From NCBI GenBank assembly GCA_010279815.1, contig QEOQ01000001.1, forward strand, positions 194,120 through 206,282: DNA of 12,163 nucleotides, read 5' to 3'. The notes beneath the pieces are model-generated. The model searched no databases. It saw only the letters and a program-made list of their open reading frames with translations, and was not told the DNA's origin. Positions 1 to 6,246 of this stretch are shown here, piece by piece. The position numbers were made by a program, and so were the translations under genes. Every line of letters begins with the position of its first letter. Positions within the stretch are counted from its first letter, which is position 1. Source of the DNA: Brachionus plicatilis (Eukaryota; Rotifera; Eurotatoria; Ploima; Brachionidae).

Positions 1-327
1 GGAGTAGAAATGGTAAGCTTGGTCAAGAATCTAGTGAATAAATCAGAAAACAAGGGACCAGCCGGGGCGTTAAGAGGAAATAGCATCAGAGTCCAGAGAG
101 AAAGTTTCCCAGCTCAAATTAGAAACGATTTTGCAGCTGCAGTAAGCGCCAGACATGTATTTTTCTAAAAAAGAATAGTTCCGCCTTGGAATAAGCTGCC
201 AGAAAATGTGGTGAAATCCAAGTCAACTGCTAAATTTAAAATTGCTTTAGATAAGTTCAATGGAATCGGCTGCTACAGCTCCACACGGCCAATTGGCGGT
301 GATGGGCTCAGACAATCTACATGTTAG
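1..327 (+). pseudogene. C-terminal end of a non-LTR retrotransposon (LINE) reverse transcriptase ORF, broken
   Basis: Frame 1 is open from the window edge except for one TAA at 166-168, and ends at TAG 325-327. The translation carries the well-known tail of CR1/L2/Jockey-type LINE polyproteins: a 'LRGNSIRVQRESF' stretch, then 'RNDFAAAVSARHVFF', then, after the stop, 'KRIVPPWNKLPENVV' and 'TAKFKIALDKFN'. In this family the segment lies beyond the reverse-transcriptase palm and thumb; its own role is not catalytic. The rest of the gene (endonuclease and palm domains) would lie left of the window. The in-frame TAA falls inside the conserved FFxxRVVPxWN block, so this copy is dead. The family call rests on remembered consensus; the exact clade is uncertain. 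Codon use is much less A+T-rich than the flanks, as expected for a recent insertion. Confidence 0.8.
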
Positions 328-429
328 GTGTCGCAGCAAGAACTACTACTGCTACTAATTCAAACAAATTACGCTTGAATTTTCTTAAAAATAACCAATC
401 TTAAAAATAATCTTAAAAATAACTTAAAA
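328..429 (+). repeat. LINE 3' untranslated end and A-rich tail repeats
   Basis: After the stop codon there are about 50 nt containing a short CTA-rich run (342-356) and ending in 'ACGCTTGAA' at 371-379. The stretch 356-379 recurs exactly at 4548-4571, which marks it as the 3' end of the LINE. Beyond it, 383-429 holds three to four imperfect copies of a 'tcttaaaaataa' unit. Many CR1/L2-type LINEs end in short tandem repeats instead of poly(A), so this could be the element's tail, or simply local A-rich sequence. Confidence 0.5.
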
Positions 430-454
430 TTGTAAATGGCTTGTATTTAATGTT

Positions 455-708
455 GCACTTTAAATTAATCACAAATTGCACTTTTTTTAATACCAAACTG
501 CACTATATTAATTCCATACAGTACTAAATTATTTTATGTGCACTAAATTATTCGGTTTTTTACCAAAATAATTCAAATCAGAACTTTTATATTCCAAAAC
601 TTTACTATATAAATCATCTCGAACTAAAATAATTTTTGAGTTGCACTAAAATAAATTTTGACATGAACTAAAATAATTTTTGACTTTAACTAAAATAATT
701 TTAAATAT
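455..708 (+). repeat. Left terminal array of 20-23 bp repeats
   Basis: Units starting with 'gcacta', 'gaacta' or related bases begin at 455, 478, 500, 521, 540, 561, 581, about 601, 621, 643, 665 and 687. The last four are spaced at exactly 22 bp and share the core 'actaaaataa'. The outer units are more diverged and irregularly spaced. The inverted partner array is at 1918-2027. It probably served as the transposase-binding end of the MULE-like element (inference). Confidence 0.75.
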
Positions 709-759
709 TAATTTAGACTTTATTTTTATTTTTATCACTCTCACTAGTTAAGTCAATGT

Positions 760-1720
760 TTGCGCGGCTTTTCCTTAAATACTATTTTACTTCCTCATGT
801 GCATTGCGATGCCACCTACAAACTTAACTGGAACTGCTATCCGATTATTTTGCTCGGCTTATGGATGCAGCAAAAGAATTTTATTCTTATAGGTTGGCTC
901 TTTGCAAATCGGAAAAACTACGCCGAAAACTACGCCTTTGCATTTAATGCTGTCAAAAAAGCGGTCTTAGAATTCCATGGTGCCGATTTCAAAACGAAAT
1001 ACTTAGTGGCAGACGCAGCACAGGCTATTTTAAATGGCTTTTGATTAGCTCTCTGTTTTAAACCATTGAGGATCGTGCGTTGGTACCACATGAAAACAAA
1101 GGTGGAAGATGCTTTGTCAAAAGTCACGAAAACTCATTGCGATCAGTTGTTGAATTATGCCAGATGCCGCTGTGCCATGCATGAAATCATCAAAAACTGG
1201 AGCCTCGATCGCAATCCTGGAACAGATGAGCAACCAAATCTCAACCGCAAAGTTTTCCAAGTTGTTCCGTTTATCGCTTAAAAAGACTACAATGCAGCAT
1301 TTGAGCGGCTTGAAAAAGATAAAAGTATGTTGCTAGTTAAGCCAAATTTTTACATACCATCCAAACAAACAAAAAAGCTACAAAAGAAAGATATTGAAGC
1401 GTTTAAAGATGCTAGAGACAAATTTATTTGGAAGAACTTTGACGTTTTAGTTAAGCAAACAATCAGCCTTTATGAAATTAAAGTTCATTAAAACGCAATG
1501 GAAATTGTCGCGATGCAGTTGCAATTGGAACATCAAGAATTACATTTGCCAACACGTCATTGGAGTGTGCTCAAAGTTAAAGATTGGAGATTGCCAGATT
1601 CCTATCGCTTCGGTCAACAAGCCATTAGGAATAAAACGTAGTCGAGGAAGACCCACTTTGGCAGCAGCAGAACTAGTGGTTTATCCTACTAGATTCAAAA
1701 AAGCTAAAAAGCTTATTTAA
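760..1720 (+). pseudogene. MULE-type transposase relic (DDE core pieces plus SWIM zinc finger)
   Basis: The relic runs in frame 1 to about 1470 and then in frame 2 to TAA at 1718-1720. Frame 1 is broken by TGA 1042-1044 and TAA 1279-1281. In order it shows: 'HVHCDATYKLNWNCYPII' (811-846), the first catalytic Asp block of MULE transposases; 'YLVADAAQAILNGF' (1000-1041), the second Asp block; 'IVRWYHMKTKVE', the usual segment just after it; a shortened helical region with 'KFIWKNFDVLVKQT'; then, in frame 2 (1472 onward), the SWIM finger 'CSCNWNIKNYICQH' (CxC-x8-CxH) and the basic tail 'KRSRGRPTLAAAEL'. The block carrying the catalytic Glu is not recognisable, and the 1282-1380 part is shorter than in intact relatives, suggesting an internal deletion. 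No N-terminal region or proper ATG is visible. It would have cut and pasted the element in the nucleus; this copy cannot. Confidence 0.8.
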
Positions 1721-1869
1721 ATCATTAATTTAATTACGAATCGGCTACTTAATATATACAATATTATTTTTTTATTTTATTCTTATGAATGTATTACTAT
1801 ATTGTTTTTCTCTCTAAAATTAAATAACATATTTGTAATTGTAATTTGTATTTTCTTGTTTTTAAAAAA

Positions 1870-1893
1870 AATAAAGTTTTCGAAAAAATAAAA
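1870..1893 (+). promoter_or_regulatory. Candidate polyadenylation signals of the transposase gene
   Basis: AATAAA occurs at 1870-1875, about 150 nt after the transposase stop, followed by another AATAAA-like site about 15 nt later and a GT/T-rich stretch ('ttgtgcttgttgtatttttt'). The order of signal then GT-rich element is right for an animal poly(A) site, but such motifs are frequent in DNA this A+T-rich. Confidence 0.35.
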
Positions 1894-1917
1894 TTGTGCT
1901 TGTTGTATTTTTTAATC

Positions 1918-2027
1918 TAAAAATGAATTAAAATAGTTCAGGTCCAAAATTATTTTAGTGCTTTTTAAACATTAACTTAGTGCTTAGTAAAGACTATTTT
2001 AGTGCAAAATAAAAATTATATTAGTGC
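1918..2027 (-). repeat. Right terminal array of 22-bp repeats, inverted to the left array
   Basis: Five units end, on the plus strand, in 'agttc' or 'agtgc' at 1939, 1961, 1983, 2005 and 2027, a strict 22-bp period. Read on the minus strand they begin 'gcactaaaataatttt' and similar, matching the left array units at 621-708. The unit at 1940-1961 is the best match to the left unit at 643-664. Confidence 0.75.
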
Positions 2028-2187
2028 TTATAAAAGATAAAAAACTGAAAGATTTACTATTTTAGAATTTCTATAATAAGCCAAAATTCAAATTTAAACA
2101 TTGCATTACCAATTTTTTTAACAATTAAAACCTAATTTTTAAAAATTTGTTTTAAAGAACCTTACCGCACAATCATATTAATTCTGC

Positions 2188-2265
2188 CCCCGTTTTTTAT
2201 GTTGAAATTTTATTTTTTCGATAAAGAAAAAATGTTTTTTATAAAATTCAACATTTTTTTAGGGG
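2188..2265. repeat. Imperfect palindrome, about 78 bp
   Basis: The arms are cccc plus 'atgttgaaattttat' on the left (2199-2213) and 'ataaaattcaacat' plus gggg on the right (2241-2265). Between the cccc/gggg ends and the atgttgaa/ttcaacat core, the left side has a T run and the right side also has a T run, so that part does not pair. It lies 200 bp upstream of the second transposon relic and could be part of that element's end. Confidence 0.5.
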
Positions 2266-2462
2266 AATGGATAGTTTTCAACCGATTTAATTGTTATCCT
2301 ATCCTATGTTTTTTTTATTGAAAAAAGCTTTGTCTCGAAAATCTATGAATCTTTTTGGGATAGAATTTTTTTGTTTTTAAGTTGAAATTCTAAGTTTGTT
2401 TTTATATTCTTTGAAAATATAAACAAAACAAAATTAAAATAAATAAATTTAAAAAAACCATA

Positions 2463-3237
2463 ATGTCCACTTCAAAAGAAAATTCGAAAAAAACTAACAT
2501 GGATTTTTTAAGAATAGTTTTAAAGCTTTAGATAAAAATGTACCAAATAATTCTCTTGATCATTACATTGATGATTTTAGGGTTGCTGGTGCTTTAATTA
2601 ATAAGTATTCCAAAAGAATAATACCTGACTATGAAAGTTCTCTTATGACCACAAGAAAAATGCTTAATCGACTAAATAAACCAAATGATTTAATTAAGTT
2701 TGTAAATGAATGCAACCTTAAATTAAAGTCTCAGCACTTTATTAAAATTAAGATTTCTGAAATAAATGATTTTCCTAAATTAGATCTTAAAGATATTGAA
2801 AATGATATTACATTTGGTAAGTATCAATTAGGACAGTGCATAAGTTATTTATCATCAATAATCGAGAAAAAGATAATGTTTATGTTTATTTGAATAAGGA
2901 TGAGAGTATTTTTAATGACTTTAGAATTATCTACTCTGACATACCATCAAGGCATATTAGTATAAAAAAATATAGAACTTAGGTTAAATATATTCGAAAT
3001 GTTAACCTTTCAAAGGCTTTACAAGGGTGGGTATGTGAATGTAAAGTGGGTCATCGAACTTTGGGATTTTGTTTTCATATTACCGCTGTTATTTATTATT
3101 TATCTTATGGTAAGTATCAATCCAAAATAGATGATCCTGGTAGCACTTTATTAAGACTTTTAGGAAAAAATGTTTCTGAAGATGATAGTGAGGGTGAAGA
3201 TTATACTGAATATATTGAAAGCTTTGAAGATGTTTAA
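2463..3237 (+). pseudogene. C-terminal relic of a DDE-type transposon protein with CxC...CxH finger
   Basis: This is a broken reading frame: ATG at 2463 in frame 3, shifting near 2510 to frame 2 (to TGA 2891-2893), then near 2860 to frame 1, with TAG 2980-2982 and a final TAA at 3235-3237. Joined only by eye, the blocks in order are 'DDFRVAGALINKYSKRI', 'INDFPKLDLKDIEN', 'ITFGKYQLGQCISYL', 'IYSDIPSRHISIKKYRT', 'GWVCECKVGHRTLGFCFH' (CxC-x9-CxH, SWIM-like) and 'ITAVIYYLSYGKYQ', followed by an acidic tail. I recognise this order from the C-terminal part of proteins encoded by widespread invertebrate DNA transposons, often annotated with a DDE_Tnp_4 (HARBI-like) core. The family name is from memory and less sure than the pattern. 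The catalytic core is absent, so the piece is inert. The TAG replaces what is usually a Trp codon. Confidence 0.65.
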
Positions 3238-3495
3238 TATTAAAAAATTACATTTAAAAAAAAATAACTTTTTATATCTGTTTTAATTCACTTTGAAATA
3301 ACCAATTGAGAATTATCAAATTATCTATTAATATGTGATGTATGTCATAAAAAAATAATATTAATATATTTGAAAAATTTAAATTATATTTAAATTTATA
3401 TTATAAAGAAAATATTTAACCCATTCTGTTTGTAAAATTGTAATTATCAAAACTAAATTTTAATTTAATTCTGAACTTTGAAGTTACACAGTAAA

Positions 3496-3596
3496 CGTTT
3501 TTCAACAGTGACCAACCTATTGAAAGTTGGAATTTGTTCACCAGACTCTAAGCTTCAAAACAAGCCCTCGTTTAGGTTGGTCGCGATTGAAAAACG
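3496..3596. repeat. Short inverted-repeat element, possible MITE or hairpin
   Basis: Arms at 3496-3519 and 3573-3596 are reverse complements at 21 of 24 positions; both contain 'cgtttttcaa' and 'gaccaaccta', separated by four bases that differ. The 53-nt loop is less A+T-rich than the surroundings and contains an AAGCTT centre. A 69-codon open frame starting with TTG at 3478 covers it but resembles nothing and is probably accidental. No clear target-site duplication was found. Confidence 0.6.
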
Positions 3597-4369
3597 GCTG
3601 GGGCAAAAAATGAATGGATGTGTGGTATGGTTCTTTGAATTTATTTTTAAATTAATTTTGACTAAATTTTTAATCAGACTTTTATAGACCCAAACAAAAA
3701 AAATTCAAAACTAAGTTGGTAAATTGAATTTTTATCTACCTTCCTTATCCATTCAATCAGTGATCTGATAACCTGAAAATTAAAATATAAAATTTGAATA
3801 TATCCAATGTTTTAAAACCCCCTTTTTTAAATTGTAGGTTGATTTTTATATTTCATGGCAATTTTTTTCAAGATCAACTTTTGAATGATTTTTATAGAAT
3901 TTTTATTTACTTTAATAACAAATTTTAAATCAAAATAAAAATTTAAAGATTAAAAAATTCTAAAATTAAATATTTTTTAATTAACTAAAAAGTTACTAAA
4001 CAAACGCTTTGACCGAAATTTTAACACTAGTAATTAAATTTTTTTTATCATTTATTTTTTATCTGTTTTGAGTTAATGCTTCTTCATCAAATAAAATTTT
4101 TAAAATTACAAAACTAAATTAAATAAATTGAAATTAATAATGAAAGTTTCTTTTAAAAAAAGAATAAATGATAAGATAGTAATTAAAAAATTGCACAGAT
4201 TTTTGATTTTATTTTACAATTTTTAAATAAATTCAAATTGTCAAAAACAAAAAAATTGGGACTCTAAAAATTTCATTTATCAACTATCTAAAAACAAATA
4301 AAAAGCTTAATTATTCTATTTCAACTTTATTAGGCTATTGTTTATGAGATTATTCAAATGATTTCTAGA
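3597..4369. other. A+T-rich stretch, no gene seen
   Basis: This is low-complexity A+T-rich DNA with many short poly-A and poly-T runs and stops in all frames. I see no conserved reading frame, repeat family or RNA gene until the tRNA at 4370. Confidence 0.6.
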
Positions 4370-4441
4370 GGGGTTGTAGCTCAGTGGTAGAGCGTCCGCT
4401 TTGCATGCGGAAGGTCAGGGGATCGATCCCCCTCAACTCCA
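4370..4441 (+). tRNA. tRNA-Ala (anticodon TGC), copy 1
   Basis: A complete 72-nt cloverleaf without intron. The acceptor stem GGGGTTG pairs with CAACTCC, giving the G3-U70 wobble pair that is the classical alanine identity element, with A73 as discriminator. The D arm is GCTC/GAGC with AGTGGTA loop. The anticodon arm TCCGC-TTTGCAT-GCGGA carries anticodon TGC, which reads GCA and, if modified, other GCN codons. The T arm AGGGG-ATCGATC-CCCCT has A at position 54, as is normal in eukaryotic cytosolic tRNA-Ala. The internal A box (TAGCTCAGTGG) and B box (GGATCGATCCC) would drive RNA polymerase III. CCA is not encoded. A T8 run follows directly. Confidence 0.97.
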
Positions 4442-4449
4442 TTTTTTTT
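4442..4449 (+). terminator. RNA polymerase III terminator of tRNA-Ala copy 1
   Basis: Eight consecutive T directly follow the discriminator base. Runs of four or more T end Pol III transcription. Confidence 0.85.
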
Positions 4450-4540
4450 CAAATATTTTCATCCTCTTATTTTAAAATGATTTATTGAAAAATTTAAAAG
4501 CAAAAAATGTTATCGCAATTCATCTAAATATAAAAAAAAT

Positions 4541-4571
4541 TGCATAATAATTCAAACAAATTACGCTTGAA
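4541..4571 (+). repeat. Second copy of the LINE 3' tail (very short insertion or remnant)
   Basis: Positions 4548-4571 are identical to 356-379, the 3' end of the LINE at the left edge; looser similarity starts at the TGC at 4541. Similarity ends at 'cttgaa' in both places. This is what a severely 5'-truncated LINE insertion would leave. It lies 100 bp downstream of tRNA copy 1. Confidence 0.55.
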
Positions 4572-5053
4572 GCAATACAATTAAAATTTTTGTATACAAC
4601 GTGTTTATTCGAATACAAAAAAGATTTAAATAATCAAATTGAATTATTTGCTAAATGTAATTTAAATATTTGTATTTAATTTTTTTAACTAAATTATAAA
4701 AGCTAAATTTAAATATTTTAATGTTTTAATTTAAAATTAATTTTATCTTTATAGTGGAAATATTTAATGCAAGAATTTTTGTTTTAAAAATTAATATTTA
4801 ATTTAATTAATGAACCTTGTAAGTTTGGGATTTTTAATTTCAAATCTAAAAAAGTGAGAAACAAATTAAATAAGGAGTTATTCACCAAGAATTAAAATGA
4901 ATTTTTTAAAAATCCAATTTTAAAAAATTTTATATTGAATTATAATTTATTAATTTTTAAATTTTTTAATGCTCGAAATTGTTATTTTGGTAGTTGATTT
5001 TTTCACTAAAAAAATGATCAAAATTTTTAATTTTTCAAATCTTCAAAAAGAAG
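4572..5053. other. A+T-rich spacer between convergent tRNA genes
   Basis: No gene seen. An open frame on the plus strand at 4969-5157 exists only because it reads the antisense of tRNA copy 2, and it should not be annotated as a protein. Confidence 0.6.
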
Positions 5054-5062
5054 AAAAAAAAA
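5054..5062 (-). terminator. RNA polymerase III terminator of tRNA-Ala copy 2
   Basis: Nine A on the plus strand, i.e. T9 on the minus strand, directly after the tRNA discriminator base. Confidence 0.85.
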
Positions 5063-5134
5063 TGGAGTTGAGGGGGATCGATCCCCTGACCTTCCGCATG
5101 CAAAGCGGACGCTCTACCACTGAGCTACAACCCC
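5063..5134 (-). tRNA. tRNA-Ala (anticodon TGC), copy 2
   Basis: Reverse complement of copy 1, identical over all 72 nt including A73, so the cloverleaf, G3-U70 pair and A/B boxes are intact. It points toward copy 1 (convergent, about 620 bp apart) and away from copy 3 (divergent, 101 bp between the 5' ends). The flanks of the copies are not alike, so sequence identity is kept only in the gene itself, consistent with selection or gene conversion. Confidence 0.97.
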
Positions 5135-5162
5135 TTGTACCTCAAATATCACAATGAAAAAA

Positions 5163-5180
5163 TTTATTAAAATTTTTATT
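5163..5180 (-). promoter_or_regulatory. Candidate polyadenylation signals for the minus-strand gene
   Basis: Two AATAAA hexamers on the minus strand (plus-strand TTTATT at 5163-5168 and 5175-5180) lie between tRNA copies 2 and 3, about 140-155 nt past the stop codon of the 5317-6246 gene. If used, the mRNA would contain the antisense of tRNA copy 3 but end before or within copy 2. The motif is common in A+T-rich DNA. Confidence 0.35.
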
Positions 5181-5235
5181 AAAAACTTCATTTAAAATAC
5201 AATCTGGATTTATATTTCAAAAGCTTAAATATTGA

Positions 5236-5307
5236 GGGGTTGTAGCTCAGTGGTAGAGCGTCCGCTTTGCATGCGGAAGGTCAGGGGATCGATCCCCCTC
5301 AACTCCC
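5236..5307 (+). tRNA. tRNA-Ala (anticodon TGC), copy 3, with C in place of A73
   Basis: Identical to copies 1 and 2 over the 71 nt from G1 to C72, so stems, anticodon TGC, G3-U70 pair and internal promoter boxes are all present. The next base is C (5307) followed by A and T10, whereas copies 1 and 2 have A followed by T. Either the discriminator is C73, which should weaken alanine charging, or one C was inserted at the 3' end. 3' processing places the mature end by the acceptor stem, so C73 is the plain reading. The terminator overlaps the end of the convergent protein gene. Confidence 0.93.
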
Positions 5308-5308
5308 A

Positions 5309-5318
5309 TTTTTTTTTT
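5309..5318 (+). terminator. RNA polymerase III terminator of tRNA-Ala copy 3
   Basis: A run of ten T starts two bases after C72. Its last two bases overlap the stop codon (minus strand TAA, plus-strand 5317-5319) of the convergent protein gene. Confidence 0.85.
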
Positions 5319-6246
5319 ATTTTCTAACCAAAACCCTGGCAGGCCTTTTGCCTAAGTTATTGCTATACTTTTTACCTATTAAATCCAAATAAAACAATTC
5401 TAAATTTTCTTTTTTAACTGATTTAACACACTTGTCACACATCAAACTAAAGTGATCACAATTTTTTTTTTCATCCTTTTTGGCCTGCATCAAATAGACC
5501 CTTTTAAACACGTTTTCCGAATGAATTTTGTAAAAATTTTCCAAATCCAACTTTCTTTTTTCATTTGGATCCTTTGGAATTTTGTACTTTTTTTTTTCGT
5601 CAACATATCTTTTTGTCTTTGACAGATTTTGCAAGTCAATATTATTGTTGTTTACATTGGAGCCACATCGAACTGACTGATTTTGTTCTCTGGGAATTTT
5701 TTTTTTCGTTCGTTTGGGTTTAAGCATGTTCAGATTTGAGCCAGTGGAGCTTGTCATTACTGGTTGAATGTCATAAAAGTTAATGCTGCGAAAAGAAGAT
5801 GTGTCCAAGTGCTTTTCAACCATGACTTGAGGTAAATCTTTGATAAAAGTACGGTCTAGGCTATTTTTTTTCCTATTTGGTCTTTTTTGGCGAATTTTTT
5901 CTTCCTTAAAAGGTCTGACGCAATTTATGAGTGAATTTTTGGAGGCTCCTGATGAGAAATAATTCCTTTGTAGCGAGCTGGTCTGTTTTTGTAAATTGTA
6001 GTCATTCAAGGACTCTGAACACTTTTGGCATCTGCATCGAAAGTTATTTCGGTTATCAGTATTTGCGTTTGATTTTATCTTTGGGCTTTTAAAATCGAAC
6101 CTGTATTGACTTATGTACATTTGATATTGACTTTTTTGTACAGGAGTTAGCTGCTTTTCGACCGGGGCACAGTAGCCAGCTTCGTACATTCCACCAAAAT
6201 TAAGACAAGCTGAAACTCGGCTGGAATCGTTGAATCTTTGTCTCAT
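5317..6246 (-). CDS. Uncharacterised basic, Cys-cluster protein (309 aa)
   Basis: I do not recognise this protein. It is the longest intact frame in the window and clearly richer in G+C than its flanks, which supports real coding. The frame stays open to 6333, but the first 29 codons are A+T-rich and hydrophobic, so I prefer ATG 6246-6244 (context gaaaATGa, A at -3), giving MRQRFND at the start. Visible features: an aromatic N-terminal segment (around 41-51, 'YQMYISQYRFDF'); CxCxxC at 71-76; a basic stretch at 114-128 and 'PKRTKKK' at 177-183, both like nuclear localisation signals; an Asn run at 199-202; a Lys-rich region at 208-233; and C263-x-H-x4-C270-x2-C273, a possible second half of a metal site. 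There is no signal peptide or clear membrane segment from the chosen start. No intron is needed. A nuclear or metal-binding role is only inference. Additional upstream exons cannot be excluded. Confidence 0.7.
   Translation of the reverse strand: MRQRFNDSSRVSACLNFGGMYEAGYCAPVEKQLTPVQKSQYQMYISQYRFDFKSPKIKSNANTDNRNNFRCRCQKCSESLNDYNLQKQTSSLQRNYFSSGASKNSLINCVRPFKEEKIRQKRPNRKKNSLDRTFIKDLPQVMVEKHLDTSSFRSINFYDIQPVMTSSTGSNLNMLKPKRTKKKIPREQNQSVRCGSNVNNNNIDLQNLSKTKRYVDEKKKYKIPKDPNEKRKLDLENFYKIHSENVFKRVYLMQAKKDEKKNCDHFSLMCDKCVKSVKKENLELFYLDLIGKKYSNNLGKRPARVLVRK

Larger units (their letters stand above)
455..2027. mobile_element. Decayed Mutator-like (MULE) DNA transposon with tandem-repeat inverted ends
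   Basis: A broken transposase (760-1720, plus strand) sits between two arrays of a 22-bp repeat. Left-array units read 'gcactaaaataattttt' on the plus strand, and right-array units read the same on the minus strand, so the arrays form long, internally repetitive terminal inverted repeats. Outer limits are estimates: left units become degenerate before about 621, and on the right clear 22-bp phasing stops at 2027. I could not identify a convincing 8-10 bp target-site duplication. The left end lies only some 25 nt from the LINE tail repeats, so the element may have inserted in or beside that LINE. Tandem-repeat ends are known for some MULE groups; that this is one of them is inference. Confidence 0.65.

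Noticed and set aside
455..708. Regular repeats as a possible CRISPR array
   Set aside because: Units are contiguous without unique spacers, diverged, and mirrored in inverted orientation around a transposase; the DNA is eukaryotic.
930..1127. 65-codon minus-strand open frame
   Set aside because: Shadow of the plus-strand transposase, which has recognisable motifs.
3478..3687. 69-codon plus-strand open frame
   Set aside because: Begins with TTG, covers the short inverted-repeat element and ends in A+T-rich sequence; no family resemblance.
4969..5157. 62-codon open frame on the plus strand across tRNA copy 2
   Set aside because: Most of it translates the antisense of the tRNA-Ala gene, a well-known annotation artefact.
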